Assembly: GCF_043555885.1 (NCBI RefSeq)
Contig: NZ_JBIGHX010000009.1
Location: 124,001-188,000, forward strand
Reading direction: 5' to 3'
Length of the DNA: 64,000 bases
Source: Pelomonas lactea
GTDB lineage: Bacteria; Pseudomonadota; Gammaproteobacteria; Burkholderiales; Burkholderiaceae_C
The notes under the pieces are model-generated. The model was given only the letters and a program-made list of their open reading frames with translations, was not told the DNA's origin and made no database searches. Shown here piece after piece: positions 34,310 through 45,379 of the stretch (within the stretch, counting starts at the first letter, position 1; the number at the start of each line of letters is the position of its first letter). The translations under genes were made by a program, and so were the position numbers.

Positions 34310-35698
34310 TCAAGGCGCCGCGAGGCGCTTGACCAGCCGGTACTGGAACTCCGCCCCCTCCAGCAGCGACTGCACGCGCAGCCGCTCGTTGAGGCCATGG
34401 GCGTTGGAGCCGCCCGGCGGGTGGAACAGGCCCGTGACGCCGTAGGTCCAGATGCCGCTCTGGTTCAGGAAGCGGCCGTCCGTGGCGCCGGCCGTCAGGC
34501 TCAGCACCACCGGCACGCCGGGCCAGAGCTCCTCGTTGACGGCCTGGATGGCCGCCAGCAGCGACTCCTTCATCGGCGGCATCGGCGCCTCCGTGGCCTG
34601 GCCGACGGGCGTGATGCGGATGCGCGCATCGGCCACCACGCGTTCCAGCGTCGCCTGCACCTCGTCGACACGCTCGCCAGGCAGGATGCGGCAGTTCACC
34701 ATCGCCTTGGCGCGCTGCGGCAGCGCGTTGACGGCATGCCCGGCGTCCAGCTGCGTGGCGACGCAGGTGGTGCGCACGCTGGCGTTGTAGCTGGCGCTGA
34801 ACTGCCACAGCCGCGCCTGCGCGTCGGGGTCGGGCGGGTCGCGCAGGATGGCGCGGATGTCGGCGGCCACCTCGGGTTTCTCGGTCTTTGACAGGTGCTC
34901 GAAATAGGCCCGCGTCACCGGCGACAGCTTGAACGGAAAGCTGAAGCGCGCCAGCCGCGCCAGCCCGTCGGCGAGGCGGTAGATGGCGTTGTCGGGCTCG
35001 GGCACCGAGCTGTGGCCACCCTTGTTGACGACCTCCAGCTGGAAGCTCTGGAACACCTTCTCGCCGGCCTGCACACGGTGGAACAGCGGGCGCCCCTCGG
35101 CGGTCAGCGCGCCGCCGCCGCCTTCGTTGAGCGCCAGCTCCGCATCGATCAGCGCGCGGTGATGCTGCAGCAGGTACTCGACGCCGTTGAAGGGCCCCGG
35201 CACCGTCTCCTCGCCGCAGGTGAGCGCGAGGATGAGGTCGCGCGCGGGCCGGAATCCCTCCTGGCGAAAGCGCACCATGTTGGCCACGTAGATGGCCGCC
35301 ATGGACTTGTCGTCCGAGCTGCCGCGGGCGTAGAAGTAGCCGCCCTCCTCCACGAGCTTGAAGGGGTCGCGCGTCCAGTCCTCGCGCCGCGCCTCCACCA
35401 CGTCGACATGCGCCAGCTGCAGCAGCGGCCGCTGCGCGCCGGTGCCCTTGAGCCGCGCGACGAGGTTGCCGTGCTTCTCGCCGCCCGGCGGCACGATGAG
35501 CTGCATCTCGTCATCGCGAAAGCCGCCGGCCTTGAGCCGTGCGGCCATGGCCCGGGCGGCCACCGTGCAGTCGCCCGCCGACGGCGTGGTGTTGATCTCC
35601 ACCAGCTCCCGGTAGACGCTGCGCAGCAGCGGCTCGTCGGCCTGGGCCCAGGCCGCGACGTGAAGCGCCGACAGCAGCGCGAGGGCGAATCGTTTCAT
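34310..35698 (-). CDS. Exported M20/M25/M40-family metallopeptidase
   Basis: Protein of 462 residues with a signal peptide (MKRFALALLSALHVAAWAQA). Zn-site motifs: QLAHVDVVEARREDW, YARGSSDDKSMAAIY, LTCGEETVPGPFNG, and a late histidine in GSNAHGLNE. A dimerisation lid with NKGGHSSVPEPDNAIYRLAD lies between. Such enzymes remove terminal amino acids or open small peptides. The ATG at 35698 has GGGAG seven bases upstream; a GTG two codons earlier is less likely. Confidence 0.9.
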   Translation of the reverse strand: MKRFALALLSALHVAAWAQADEPLLRSVYRELVEINTTPSAGDCTVAARAMAARLKAGGFRDDEMQLIVPPGGEKHGNLVARLKGTGAQRPLLQLAHVDVVEARREDWTRDPFKLVEEGGYFYARGSSDDKSMAAIYVANMVRFRQEGFRPARDLILALTCGEETVPGPFNGVEYLLQHHRALIDAELALNEGGGGALTAEGRPLFHRVQAGEKVFQSFQLEVVNKGGHSSVPEPDNAIYRLADGLARLARFSFPFKLSPVTRAYFEHLSKTEKPEVAADIRAILRDPPDPDAQARLWQFSASYNASVRTTCVATQLDAGHAVNALPQRAKAMVNCRILPGERVDEVQATLERVVADARIRITPVGQATEAPMPPMKESLLAAIQAVNEELWPGVPVVLSLTAGATDGRFLNQSGIWTYGVTGLFHPPGGSNAHGLNERLRVQSLLEGAEFQYRLVKRLAAP

Positions 35699-35782
35699 GG
35701 GCACTCCCTGCGTGAGCAGATCGCCGGTCTGCGCCGGCGGCCCCGCATGCTGGCGCAGCGCGGGAGCGCTCGCCAGCCGGGA

Positions 35783-38101
<2,319 letters not shown>

Positions 38102-38177
38102 GGCGGTGTGTTTCGCGGAGGGAACCCATGAGGTTACGCCGCGTTTCAACGCCACTTGATGCCGGTTTCTTGGCGAT

Positions 38178-39434
38178 CTATGCCGAAGCCGATATCACCC
38201 GGTCGCGCCCGGCGTGCTTGGCGCGGTACATGGCCTGGTCCGCGTCGCGCATGGCCGCCTCCAGGCCCGCCTCGTCGCGCGCCTCGGCCACGCCCCAGCT
38301 GGCGGTCACTGCCAGACCCGCCGGCCAAGGCGTGCGGGCCAGCACCGCGCGCAGCCGCTCGGCCACGGCCACCGCCTCCTCGGCCGGCGTCTGCGGCATG
38401 ACCAGCACGAATTCCTCACCGCCCCAGCGCGCCACGAGGTCGTCGCGCGGCAGATTGGCGCGCAGCGTCTGCGCGAGCAGCGCCAGCACCTGGTCGCCGA
38501 CGTCGTGGCCATGCTGGTCGTTGATGCGCTTGAAGTGGTCCGCGTCGACGAACACGACGGACATCGGAAAGCCCAGCTCGCCCTGGGCCCGCGTCAGCAA
38601 CTCCAGCGCACGGCTCAGGCCCTCCCGGTTGGCCACCTGCGTCAGCGGGTCGCGCAGCGCCATCTTCTCCAGCGCCTTGGAGCGCCGCATGGACCGACGC
38701 AGACGCGCCCTCACCGCCCAGCTCTCCCACACCAGATAGCCCAGCAGGCTGAACATCCACAGCCCCACCAGCCCGAGCCGGAAGGTCTCGGGCGCCACCC
38801 AGTTGCCGATGAGCTCGGCCCGCTGCAGCCGGATGACGTGCGCCCCCGGCAACACCTGCCCGCCGGTGCTGAAGCTGATGGCGCGCACGCGGTCCAGCTG
38901 CGGCCCCATCAGCGGCACGGGCAGCGGGTGGGTCTGCGCCCACCAGGAACTGACCATGAACTGCGACAGCCGCAGCTCCACCGGCATGGCCAGCCCGGCC
39001 GGCGCGAAGATGACCTCGTGCGGCTTGAGATCCTCGCCGCCACCGCTGCCCGGATAGTCCGGGTGGAAGCTGCGCAGAAAGATGCGCAGCTGCGCCGGCA
39101 CCCCGTCCTTCTGCGGGCCCGCAACGCTCACCCACAGCCGCAGGCTGCTGAAGCGGGTCAGGTTCAGGTCGCCGCCGACGGACTCGATCTGCAGATCGCA
39201 GAACGGCCATTCGAAGCCCGGCTTGATCTCGCAGCGCAGCGTGTGCGTGCCGTCGGGCGCGGTGCTCAGCTGCGCGTGGCTGGCGCCGCCGCTGCCGCTG
39301 TCGTCCACCACCTCCAGCCGCTGGTCGGGGCCACGGCCGTCCAGCACGAGGCGGCGCGTCATCCAGTGCTCGTTCGCGAACAGGCCCAGCAGCGTCACGA
39401 CGACGAGCAGGGCGAGCAGCCAGCGCAGAACCAT
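38178..39434 (-). CDS. Membrane-bound diguanylate cyclase (GGDEF)
   Basis: Protein of 418 residues: membrane helix at 3-20, a periplasmic region of about 180 residues that resembles carbohydrate-binding folds, a second helix (LGLVGLWMFSLLGYLVW), then a GGDEF domain. The signature reads GGEEF (338-342), and VDADHFKRINDQHGHDVGD keeps the metal-binding aspartates, so it should make cyclic di-GMP. The inhibitory site RxxD is not kept (PRDD at that place). The ATG at 39434 has a CACAAT six bases upstream and no ribosome site. Confidence 0.9.
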   Translation of the reverse strand: MVLRWLLALLVVVTLLGLFANEHWMTRRLVLDGRGPDQRLEVVDDSGSGGASHAQLSTAPDGTHTLRCEIKPGFEWPFCDLQIESVGGDLNLTRFSSLRLWVSVAGPQKDGVPAQLRIFLRSFHPDYPGSGGGEDLKPHEVIFAPAGLAMPVELRLSQFMVSSWWAQTHPLPVPLMGPQLDRVRAISFSTGGQVLPGAHVIRLQRAELIGNWVAPETFRLGLVGLWMFSLLGYLVWESWAVRARLRRSMRRSKALEKMALRDPLTQVANREGLSRALELLTRAQGELGFPMSVVFVDADHFKRINDQHGHDVGDQVLALLAQTLRANLPRDDLVARWGGEEFVLVMPQTPAEEAVAVAERLRAVLARTPWPAGLAVTASWGVAEARDEAGLEAAMRDADQAMYRAKHAGRDRVISASA

Positions 39435-39440
39435 GCGGTC

Positions 39441-39446
39441 ATTGTG
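39441..39446 (-). promoter_or_regulatory. -10-like CACAAT of a possible leaderless mRNA (diguanylate cyclase)
   Basis: CACAAT on the minus strand ends six bases before the ATG at 39434. No ribosome site is seen. Confidence 0.4.
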
Positions 39447-39551
39447 GACGCCGCCTTGGCCGGGCGTCCATGCCGGCGCCAGGCGCGCACCGGGAACTTC
39501 ATCACACGGCGGGCCGCTGCGCGGATACTGAGGCCCCTGAGGAGAAACGCG

Positions 39552-40322
39552 ATGGCTGAATATCGCCTTCCCGGCCCGCTGTGCACCGTGCTGGGCAGCT
39601 TCAAGATCGACACCGGCACGCTGTGCCTGGGCGCCACCAAGCCCCCCGGGCCCGCGAACAACGCGCGCCCGGCCCAGGCGCCCAAGCGCCACAAGGCACA
39701 CCGCCCCAAGGTCAAGGCCCAGCCGGCCCGCAAGTCGACGCTGACGGCGCAGGACTTCGAAGCGGCCGCCAAGCTGCTGGGCGCGGACATCTCCGTCGCG
39801 CTGGTGCACGCGTTCGCCGACGTGGAGTCGGGCGGCCGCAGCGGCATGGGCCCGGCGGGCCTGCCCGTCATCGCCTACGAGGGGCATGTGTTCCGCAAGC
39901 TGACGAACAAGGCCTACGACGCGGACCACCCGCTGCTGTCCTACAAGTACGTGAAGAAGGCCGGCCCCGAATGGCAGCAGAACAACAAGGACCAGGCCAC
40001 CGCCTGGGCCACGCTGGAGGCCGCCATCGCGCTGGACCGCGACGCCGCCCTGCAGGCCTGCTCCTGGGGCATGTTCCAGGTCATGGGCTTCAACTACAAG
40101 AGTTGCGGCTATGCGTCGGCCGAGGCCTTCGTCGCGGCCATGAAGGCCGGCGAGAAGGGCCAGCTGATGGCCTTCGTCGGCTACTGCAAGAAGAGCCCGG
40201 GCATGGTGAAGGCCATGCTGGACAAGGACTACGCCGGCATGGCGAGCCGCTACAACGGCAAGGACTATGGTGACTACGACAAACGCATCGAGAAGGCCTA
40301 CCGCAAGCATGGCGGCACCTGA
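39552..40322 (+). CDS. N-acetylmuramidase-domain protein (phage-endolysin type)
   Basis: Protein of 256 residues. The first 60 are basic and proline/alanine-rich (PKRHKAHRPKVKAQPARK). The rest is the N-acetylmuramidase domain seen in phage and Gram-negative lysins: VHAFADVESGGRSGMG with the likely catalytic E92, PVIAYEGHVFRKLT, and CSWGMFQVMGFNYKSCGYAS. It would cut peptidoglycan between the sugars. No signal peptide is seen, so export would need a holin or other route. AGGAGAAACG precedes the ATG. It overlaps the next gene by 14 bases. No other phage gene is near. Confidence 0.85.
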   Translation: MAEYRLPGPLCTVLGSFKIDTGTLCLGATKPPGPANNARPAQAPKRHKAHRPKVKAQPARKSTLTAQDFEAAAKLLGADISVALVHAFADVESGGRSGMGPAGLPVIAYEGHVFRKLTNKAYDADHPLLSYKYVKKAGPEWQQNNKDQATAWATLEAAIALDRDAALQACSWGMFQVMGFNYKSCGYASAEAFVAAMKAGEKGQLMAFVGYCKKSPGMVKAMLDKDYAGMASRYNGKDYGDYDKRIEKAYRKHGGT

Positions 40323-40929
40323 GCCCGGGCGGCTACGCCGCGGCGCGCTCGCGCTGGGCCTGGCACTGCTGCCGCTGCTGGGCGCGGCCCAGGCCGGCAA
40401 ACCCGTGGCCGGCCAGTACGAAGGCCTGATGGTGGCCGTCTCACCGCAGGGCGCGGTGACGGGGCACTACGTCGAGGAGCAGGGTGAGGGCGTCGTCAAG
40501 CGCTGCGCGTTCTCGCTCAGCGGCCAGCTGTCGGCCGGCGGCGAGGCGGCCATCCGCAGCTGGAGCAGCGTGCAGCTGCCCGGGCGGCTGAAGTTCGACA
40601 AGGAGGGCGTCACGCTGACGCTGCCCGAGGGCACGCAGCACGACGGCTGCGGGCTGGTGCTGATGCCGCAGATCGCCACCGGGCTGGCGCTGGACCTGGT
40701 GGCGCCGGCCGGCTGGACGGCGTTGCACCGCATCACCGCGGACAAGGCGCCGTTCTTCGACACGCCCCAGTCCGCCAAGCCGCGCCGCGCCTACGTCGTC
40801 AAGGGCGACGTCGTGGGCGTGCTGGCCGAGCAGGACGGCTGGGTACGCGTGGAGTACCCAGTCAAGGGCAAGCGCGTCGCGGGCTGGCTGCAGCCCGGCA
40901 CGACGGCGGCGCTGGCGGCGCCGCGCTGA
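40309..40929 (+). CDS. Exported SH3-domain protein
   Basis: Protein of 206 residues with a signal peptide after a short arginine-rich start (LRRGALALGLALLPLLGAAQA). The C-terminal 65 residues look like a bacterial SH3 domain: ITADKAPFFDTPQSAKPRRAYVV..EQDGWVRVEYPVKGK..GWLQ. It starts inside the muramidase gene (14-base overlap), so the two are translated together; the pair could act on peptidoglycan, or this protein could restrain the lysin. The middle region matches nothing I know. Its stop lies in the first copy of a tandem repeat. Confidence 0.75.
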   Translation: MAAPEPGRLRRGALALGLALLPLLGAAQAGKPVAGQYEGLMVAVSPQGAVTGHYVEEQGEGVVKRCAFSLSGQLSAGGEAAIRSWSSVQLPGRLKFDKEGVTLTLPEGTQHDGCGLVLMPQIATGLALDLVAPAGWTALHRITADKAPFFDTPQSAKPRRAYVVKGDVVGVLAEQDGWVRVEYPVKGKRVAGWLQPGTTAALAAPR

Positions 40930-41044
40930 TCAGCCAGCAGCCCGCTGGCCGGCCCTGTATCAGCCCGCTGCGCGCTGGCCGGCCCTGTATCAGCCCGCTG
41001 CGCGCTGGCCAGCCCTGGATCAGCCTGCTGCGCGCTGGCTGAGG
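40927..41044. repeat. Four tandem 30-bp repeats at the pgk 3' end
   Basis: Four adjoining copies begin at 40927 (29 bases), 40956, 40986 and 41016. Copies 2 and 3 differ at one position; copies 1 and 4 are more diverged. Copy 4 is the end of the pgk coding sequence, ending in residues QRAAG and a stop. Copies 2 and 3 contain the same QRAAG-plus-stop string in the pgk frame. The array therefore looks like a duplication of the end of pgk. Copy 1 also holds the stop of the convergent SH3-protein gene. Confidence 0.85.
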
Positions 41045-42213
41045 ATCTCGAACGCCGGCAGCGTCTTGCCTTCCAGCACTTCCAGGAAGGCGCCGCCGCC
41101 GGTGGAGATGTAGCCCACGTCCTTCTCGATGCCGTACTTGGCGATGGCCGCCAGCGTGTCGCCACCGCCGGCGATGCTGAAGGCGCTGCTGTCGGCGATG
41201 GCGCGGGCCAGCGTCTCGGTGCCCTGGGCGAAGGCGTCGAACTCGAACACGCCCACCGGGCCGTTCCAGACGATGGTGCCGGCGGCCTTCAGCTGCTCGG
41301 CCAGCTTGGCGGCAGTCTTGGGGCCGATGTCCAGGATCAGGTCGTCGTCGGCCACATCGGCGGCGGCCTTGACGGTGGCTTCGGCATCGGCGGCAAAGCG
41401 CTTGGCGGTGACGACGTCTTCAGGAATCGGCACCGCGGCGCCGCGGGCAGCCATGGCGTCGATGACGGCCTTGGCGTCGCCCACCAGGTCCGGCTCGGCC
41501 AGCGACTTGCCGATCTTGAGACCGGCGGCCAGCATGAAGGTGTTGGCGATGCCGCCGCCGACGATAAGGCCGTCGACGTTCTTGGACAGCGACTGCAGGA
41601 TGGTCAGCTTGGTGGACACCTTGGAGCCGGCGACGATGGCCACCAGCGGGCGCTTCGGGTTGGCCAGTGCCTTGGAGATGGCGTCGATCTCGGCAGCCAG
41701 CAGCGGGCCGGCGCAAGCGATCTTGGCGAACTTGGCGATGCCGTACGTCGTGGCCTCGGCGCGGTGGGCGGTGCCGAAGGCGTCGTGCACAAAGATGTCG
41801 CACAGCGCGGCCAGCTTCTTCGACAGGGCCTCGTCGCACTTCTTCTCGCCCTTGTTGACGCGGCAGTTCTCCAGCAGCACCAGCTCGCCCGGGGCGACGT
41901 CCACGCCGTCCACCCAGTTCGCCTTCAACGGCACCGGGCGGCCCAGCAGCTCGGCCATGCGCTCGGCCACCGGGGCCAGCGAGTCTTCGGGCTTGAACTC
42001 ACCCTCGGTCGGGCGGCCCAGGTGGGACGTGACCATGACGGCGGCGCCGGCGTCCAGCGCGGCCTTGATGGCGGGCAGCGACGCGCGGATGCGGGTGTCC
42101 TCGGTGATCTTGCCGTGGTCGTCCTGCGGCACGTTCAGGTCGGCGCGGATGAAGACGCGCTGGCCGGCCACCTTGCCGGCGGCGATCAGGTCGGAGAAGC
42201 GGATGACGTTCAT
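41020..42213 (-). CDS. pgk: Phosphoglycerate kinase
   Basis: Glycolysis/gluconeogenesis enzyme that moves phosphate between 1,3-bisphosphoglycerate and ADP. Length 397 residues, normal. Motifs: VFIRADLNVPQD, VTSHLGRPTEG, LLENCRVNKGEK, VAGSKVSTKLTIL, VWNGPVGVFEFDAF and the C-terminal GGGDTLAAI..STGGGAFLEVLEG. The ATG at 42213 begins MNVIRFSDL. The last 25 bases lie in a tandem repeat, but the C-terminus itself is ordinary (ILSQRAAG). Confidence 0.97.
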   Translation of the reverse strand: MNVIRFSDLIAAGKVAGQRVFIRADLNVPQDDHGKITEDTRIRASLPAIKAALDAGAAVMVTSHLGRPTEGEFKPEDSLAPVAERMAELLGRPVPLKANWVDGVDVAPGELVLLENCRVNKGEKKCDEALSKKLAALCDIFVHDAFGTAHRAEATTYGIAKFAKIACAGPLLAAEIDAISKALANPKRPLVAIVAGSKVSTKLTILQSLSKNVDGLIVGGGIANTFMLAAGLKIGKSLAEPDLVGDAKAVIDAMAARGAAVPIPEDVVTAKRFAADAEATVKAAADVADDDLILDIGPKTAAKLAEQLKAAGTIVWNGPVGVFEFDAFAQGTETLARAIADSSAFSIAGGGDTLAAIAKYGIEKDVGYISTGGGAFLEVLEGKTLPAFEILSQRAAG

Positions 42214-42275
42214 GGTCGGGCGGTGCAGTTGGTGAAAAACTGCCGGCATTCTCTCCGCCCCGCGTTCCGGCGCGG

Positions 42276-42605
42276 TTACCAGCCGAGGCCCAGCTTCAAA
42301 GGCAGCATGACCGCCATGCCGACGAGGATGGTGCCGAGGATGTCGCGGCGCCAGAAGTAGTAGGCCGTCGCGGCCAGCGCGGCGGGCCAGCGGGCGTCCT
42401 GCCAGGTGGTGATGGCATGGCCCTGCGTCATGAAGATCTCGGGCGCCACCACGGCCATCAGCGCCGCCAGCGGGGCCACCTTCAGCAGTTCGCGCAGCCA
42501 GCCGGGGATGGGCAGCGGCTTGTCGCTGATCATGAAGAAGCCGCGCGTCACCAGCGTCACGGCGCCCAGCCCCAGCAGCGCCACCCAGGTCATGGCTTCG
42601 CTCAT
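42276..42605 (-). CDS. AzlD-family membrane protein
   Basis: Small membrane protein of 109 residues with about four helices, matching AzlD, the minor partner of the AzlC exporter for branched-chain amino acids. Seen: LLGLGAVTLVTRGFFM and LRELLKVAPLAALMAVVAPE. The ATG at 42605 overlaps the azlC stop (ATGA), so both subunits are coupled. Confidence 0.92.
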   Translation of the reverse strand: MSEAMTWVALLGLGAVTLVTRGFFMISDKPLPIPGWLRELLKVAPLAALMAVVAPEIFMTQGHAITTWQDARWPAALAATAYYFWRRDILGTILVGMAVMLPLKLGLGW

Positions 42606-43318
42606 GGCCGGCTCCTGCGACTGTCCAGCCACCAGCCGACGGCGCCCGCCGCGACGATGGCGCACAGGATGTTCAGCTTCAGCGGCAGCGAATAGGTGGC
42701 GATGGACACCGCGCCCGCGGTGATCGCCACCCACCACAGCGACTTCTCGGTCAACAGCGAGTACGACAGCCCCAGCAGCGCCATGACGCCGGCAAAGCCG
42801 ATGCCCCAGTGCGGCGGGATGCGGTCGGCCAGCAGGATGCCGGTGAAGGCGGTGAGCTGCCAGGTGGGCCAGTTGACCGCCACGCCGCCCCAGAAGTAGC
42901 GCTGCTGGGCAGGCGTGGGCACCGGGTCCGGGTAGCGCTTCACGAAGTAGACGAAGTTCAGGTCGGCCGCGAAATAGGTCGTCATCAACCGGCGCGCGCG
43001 CGGCAGGTGGCCGAAGTAGTGGCGCCACTGCGCGCTGAAGATGACGAAGCGCAGGTTCACGCAGAACGCCGTGGCCAGCAGCACCCACAGCGGCGCGCCG
43101 GCGGCGATCAGCGGCAGGGCGGAGAGCTGCGCGCTGCCGGCGAACACCAGCAGCGACATGCCCATGGCCAGCGGCACGCTGAGCCCGCTCTTCACCATGG
43201 TGACGCCGGTCACCAGCCCCCAGGCGGCCAGCCCCAGGGAGGGTGAGGCCATGTCGCGCGCGCCCTGGCGGAAATCGGCATCGGCCGCCAGCGCGCGCCC
43301 TCGTTCGAGAAACTGCAT
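42602..43318 (-). CDS. AzlC-family branched-chain amino acid exporter
   Basis: Membrane protein of 238 residues with the AzlC pattern: FRQGARDMASPSLGLAAWGL, VFAGSAQLSALPLIAAGAP, LATAFCVNLRFVIFSAQWR. With AzlD it probably exports branched-chain amino acids or analogues. The ATG at 43318 (MQFLERGR) has GGAGAAT upstream, which could be read either as a ribosome site (GGAG, nine bases away) or as a -10 (GAGAAT, six bases away). Divergent from the LuxR regulator, 62 bases apart. Confidence 0.92.
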   Translation of the reverse strand: MQFLERGRALAADADFRQGARDMASPSLGLAAWGLVTGVTMVKSGLSVPLAMGMSLLVFAGSAQLSALPLIAAGAPLWVLLATAFCVNLRFVIFSAQWRHYFGHLPRARRLMTTYFAADLNFVYFVKRYPDPVPTPAQQRYFWGGVAVNWPTWQLTAFTGILLADRIPPHWGIGFAGVMALLGLSYSLLTEKSLWWVAITAGAVSIATYSLPLKLNILCAIVAAGAVGWWLDSRRSRP

Positions 43319-43366
43319 GCCCCCATTCTCCGCGCGGCCGGCCACCCCGCCGGAGAACCGGGCTTG

Positions 43367-43372
43367 CACAAT
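43367..43372 (+). promoter_or_regulatory. -10-like CACAAT of a possible leaderless mRNA (LuxR gene)
   Basis: TTGCACAAT ends eight bases before the ATG at 43381. The string TTGCACAATCGGCCGC is repeated word for word before the AraC gene at 63114. No ribosome site is seen. Confidence 0.45.
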
Positions 43373-43380
43373 CGGCCGCC

Positions 43381-44373
43381 ATGGCCCGCCTCCACCCATT
43401 GCCGGTCGACGATCCCGCCTCGCCGCTGCCGCTGTACCGGCAGGGCCTGCTGGGCGATCCGGTGGCCTATGCCCGCAGCGCCTTCGCGTGGCTGCACGAG
43501 CACTTCGCCTTCGATGCCGGCATGCTGGTCACGTCGCATGTGGCGGAGCCCGCCTTCCTGGATGCGCATTTCACGGGCTTCGCCGACCTGCCCGCCCTGA
43601 TGGCCAGCTGGCAACGCGTCGCCCACCTGGATCTGCTCGCACCGCGCCTGGTCGCCGCGCCGGGTGTGGCGCGCTGCCATGACAAGGACGACCCGCTGCT
43701 CGCCGGGCCGGACTTCGCGCCGCTGCATGCCCACCTCCAGCGCTTCGGCATCCAGCACACGCTGTGCATCGCCCTGCCGGGTGACGACCCGCAGTTCCTG
43801 ACCGTCATCATCCTCGTGCGCAGCACGCCCGGGCAGCGCGGCACGCCCGAGGAACTCGCGCGGCTGCAACGTCTGGGCCCCTGCGTCGCCGAAACCTATG
43901 CCGCCTGCCGCCGCATGGCCCTGCTGCGCCTGCCGGCCGCCGGGCTGGACCGGCTCTGCATGGCCCGCATCAATGCGCAAGGCGGCTACGTGCAGACCAC
44001 GCCGTCATACTGCGCGCGCATGTGGGCGGGCGCCGCACCGCAGAACACGCACGTGCCGCCGCAGGCGCTGCGCGCGCTCGCCCGCGGCGAAGCCTGGCCC
44101 CTGCCCGGCCGCCCCCTCACGCTGCACGCGGAGCCTGACCCCGACGGCTACGGCTGGCTGCTGCGCCTGGCCACCCGCCGCGAGACGGACGCGCTGAGCC
44201 CGCGCGAGCGCGAGATCGCGCGGCGCTTCGCGGCCGGCGAGTCCAACACGGCCATCGCGCAGGCGCTGGACATCGCCCCGGCGACCGTGCGCAACCACCT
44301 GAGCCACGTCTACACCAAGCTGCAGGTCAGCCACCGGGCCGGCCTCATCACCGCTTTGCGCGAACACCCCTGA
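43381..44373 (+). CDS. LuxR-family transcriptional regulator
   Basis: Protein of 330 residues. The first 260 have no recognised sensor domain, though the layout suggests a GAF-like fold (LCIALPGDDPQFLTVIILV). The C-terminal 60 residues are a LuxR helix-turn-helix: LSPREREIARRFAAGESNTA, IAQALDIAPATVRNHLSHVY, TKLQVSHRAGL. No receiver domain, so it is not a normal response regulator. Targets are unknown; azlCD is divergent next to it. Confidence 0.85.
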   Translation: MARLHPLPVDDPASPLPLYRQGLLGDPVAYARSAFAWLHEHFAFDAGMLVTSHVAEPAFLDAHFTGFADLPALMASWQRVAHLDLLAPRLVAAPGVARCHDKDDPLLAGPDFAPLHAHLQRFGIQHTLCIALPGDDPQFLTVIILVRSTPGQRGTPEELARLQRLGPCVAETYAACRRMALLRLPAAGLDRLCMARINAQGGYVQTTPSYCARMWAGAAPQNTHVPPQALRALARGEAWPLPGRPLTLHAEPDPDGYGWLLRLATRRETDALSPREREIARRFAAGESNTAIAQALDIAPATVRNHLSHVYTKLQVSHRAGLITALREHP

Positions 44374-44467
44374 TGCCGGGGGTGCGCCCTGGTGCAGTTG
44401 CATCATGCGTGGGCCGGCCGCGCCTCGGACACTCGCCGCCATCCGCAGCCAGCTGGGAGCGCGCCCG

Positions 44468-45379
44468 ATGTCCAGATCCTTCTCGCCGCAAGGTCGGCAA
44501 CCTTCCCGTCGCGGCCCTGCCGTCCTGGCCGGCATGCTGAGCGCCGTCGTCGCCATCGGCAGTGCGTCGGCGCAGAGCCGCTTCTACGGCTGGACGGTCG
44601 CCGGGGGCTATCCGAGCAGCTTCCTGTCGGCCCGCGCGGACTGGTCGTCCGACCTGGGTGTCGACTACGAGTTCTTCAACGGCGAATCCGCCGGTGCCAT
44701 GACCTGGACGGGCCAGGGCAGCGCGACGGGGCCGACCGCGTCGAACTTCCTGAGCGGCAACACCGTCGGCTGGGAGCTCGCCCGGCGGGGCGGCGCCGCC
44801 GGCGCGACCTACTCGGGCGGCAGCTTCAGCGCAGCGCCGGCCATGTTCGTCAACGGCAGCACGCCAGCGGTCACGCAGATCCACCTCTACAGCGTGCTCG
44901 GCGACAACGACCCGGGCTACGGCATCGACACGAAGGCGCAACTCAAGAGCTACTTCTTCGCGAGCAGCCCGGAGCAGCCTTATGCGCCGATGTACTACCG
45001 CATCGACTGGACGCTGACGGCCTCGCCGCAGTCCGGGGACGTGAACCTGTCGGCCATGCTGTCGCTGTCGGAGGGGCACTACGCCACGCCGCTGGCGCTC
45101 AACGGCAGCTCGGGCAGCGTGCTGGGGCAGCTCGGCACGGCCTCGTACTGGTACGACGGCAACTGGCAGTACGGCACGCTGGAGGCCTGGACCTACGCGG
45201 GCGACGGTGGCAGCTGGGGTGGCGCCGGTCGAGTCGACCTCTGGGCCACGATCACGATGTCACGGCAGCCGCTGGCCGCCGTCCCGGAGCCCGCCAGCAG
45301 CCTGATGCTGGCCCTGGGCCTCGCGGGCGTGGTCGCCGGGGTGGCCAGGCGCCGCCACGGCCGCCTGCACCCTCACTGA
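44468..45379 (+). CDS. PEP-CTERM sorting-domain protein
   Basis: Protein of 303 residues with an N-terminal signal (VLAGMLSAVVAIGSASA), a beta-rich glycine/serine body, and a C-terminal sorting signal: VPEP, then a hydrophobic stretch SSLMLALGLAGVVAG and an arginine cluster RRRHGR. Such proteins are handled by an exosortase and sent to the cell surface or extracellular matrix; no exosortase gene is in the window. GGGAG about eight bases upstream decides for the ATG at 44468. Its stop overlaps the stop of the convergent GIN-domain gene. Confidence 0.9.
   Translation: MSRSFSPQGRQPSRRGPAVLAGMLSAVVAIGSASAQSRFYGWTVAGGYPSSFLSARADWSSDLGVDYEFFNGESAGAMTWTGQGSATGPTASNFLSGNTVGWELARRGGAAGATYSGGSFSAAPAMFVNGSTPAVTQIHLYSVLGDNDPGYGIDTKAQLKSYFFASSPEQPYAPMYYRIDWTLTASPQSGDVNLSAMLSLSEGHYATPLALNGSSGSVLGQLGTASYWYDGNWQYGTLEAWTYAGDGGSWGGAGRVDLWATITMSRQPLAAVPEPASSLMLALGLAGVVAGVARRRHGRLHPH

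Noticed and set aside
39435..40400. An N-terminal extension of the diguanylate cyclase across the muramidase gene
   Set aside because: The extension is antisense to the muramidase gene; the cyclase has a natural membrane-helix start at 39434 with a promoter-like hexamer before it.
39552..40929. Prophage remnant
   Set aside because: Only the muramidase domain is phage-like; there is no integrase, capsid, tail, holin or attachment site, and neighbours are housekeeping genes.
40927..41044. CRISPR array
   Set aside because: The four 30-bp units adjoin directly with no spacers, and the last belongs to pgk. No cas gene is in the window.
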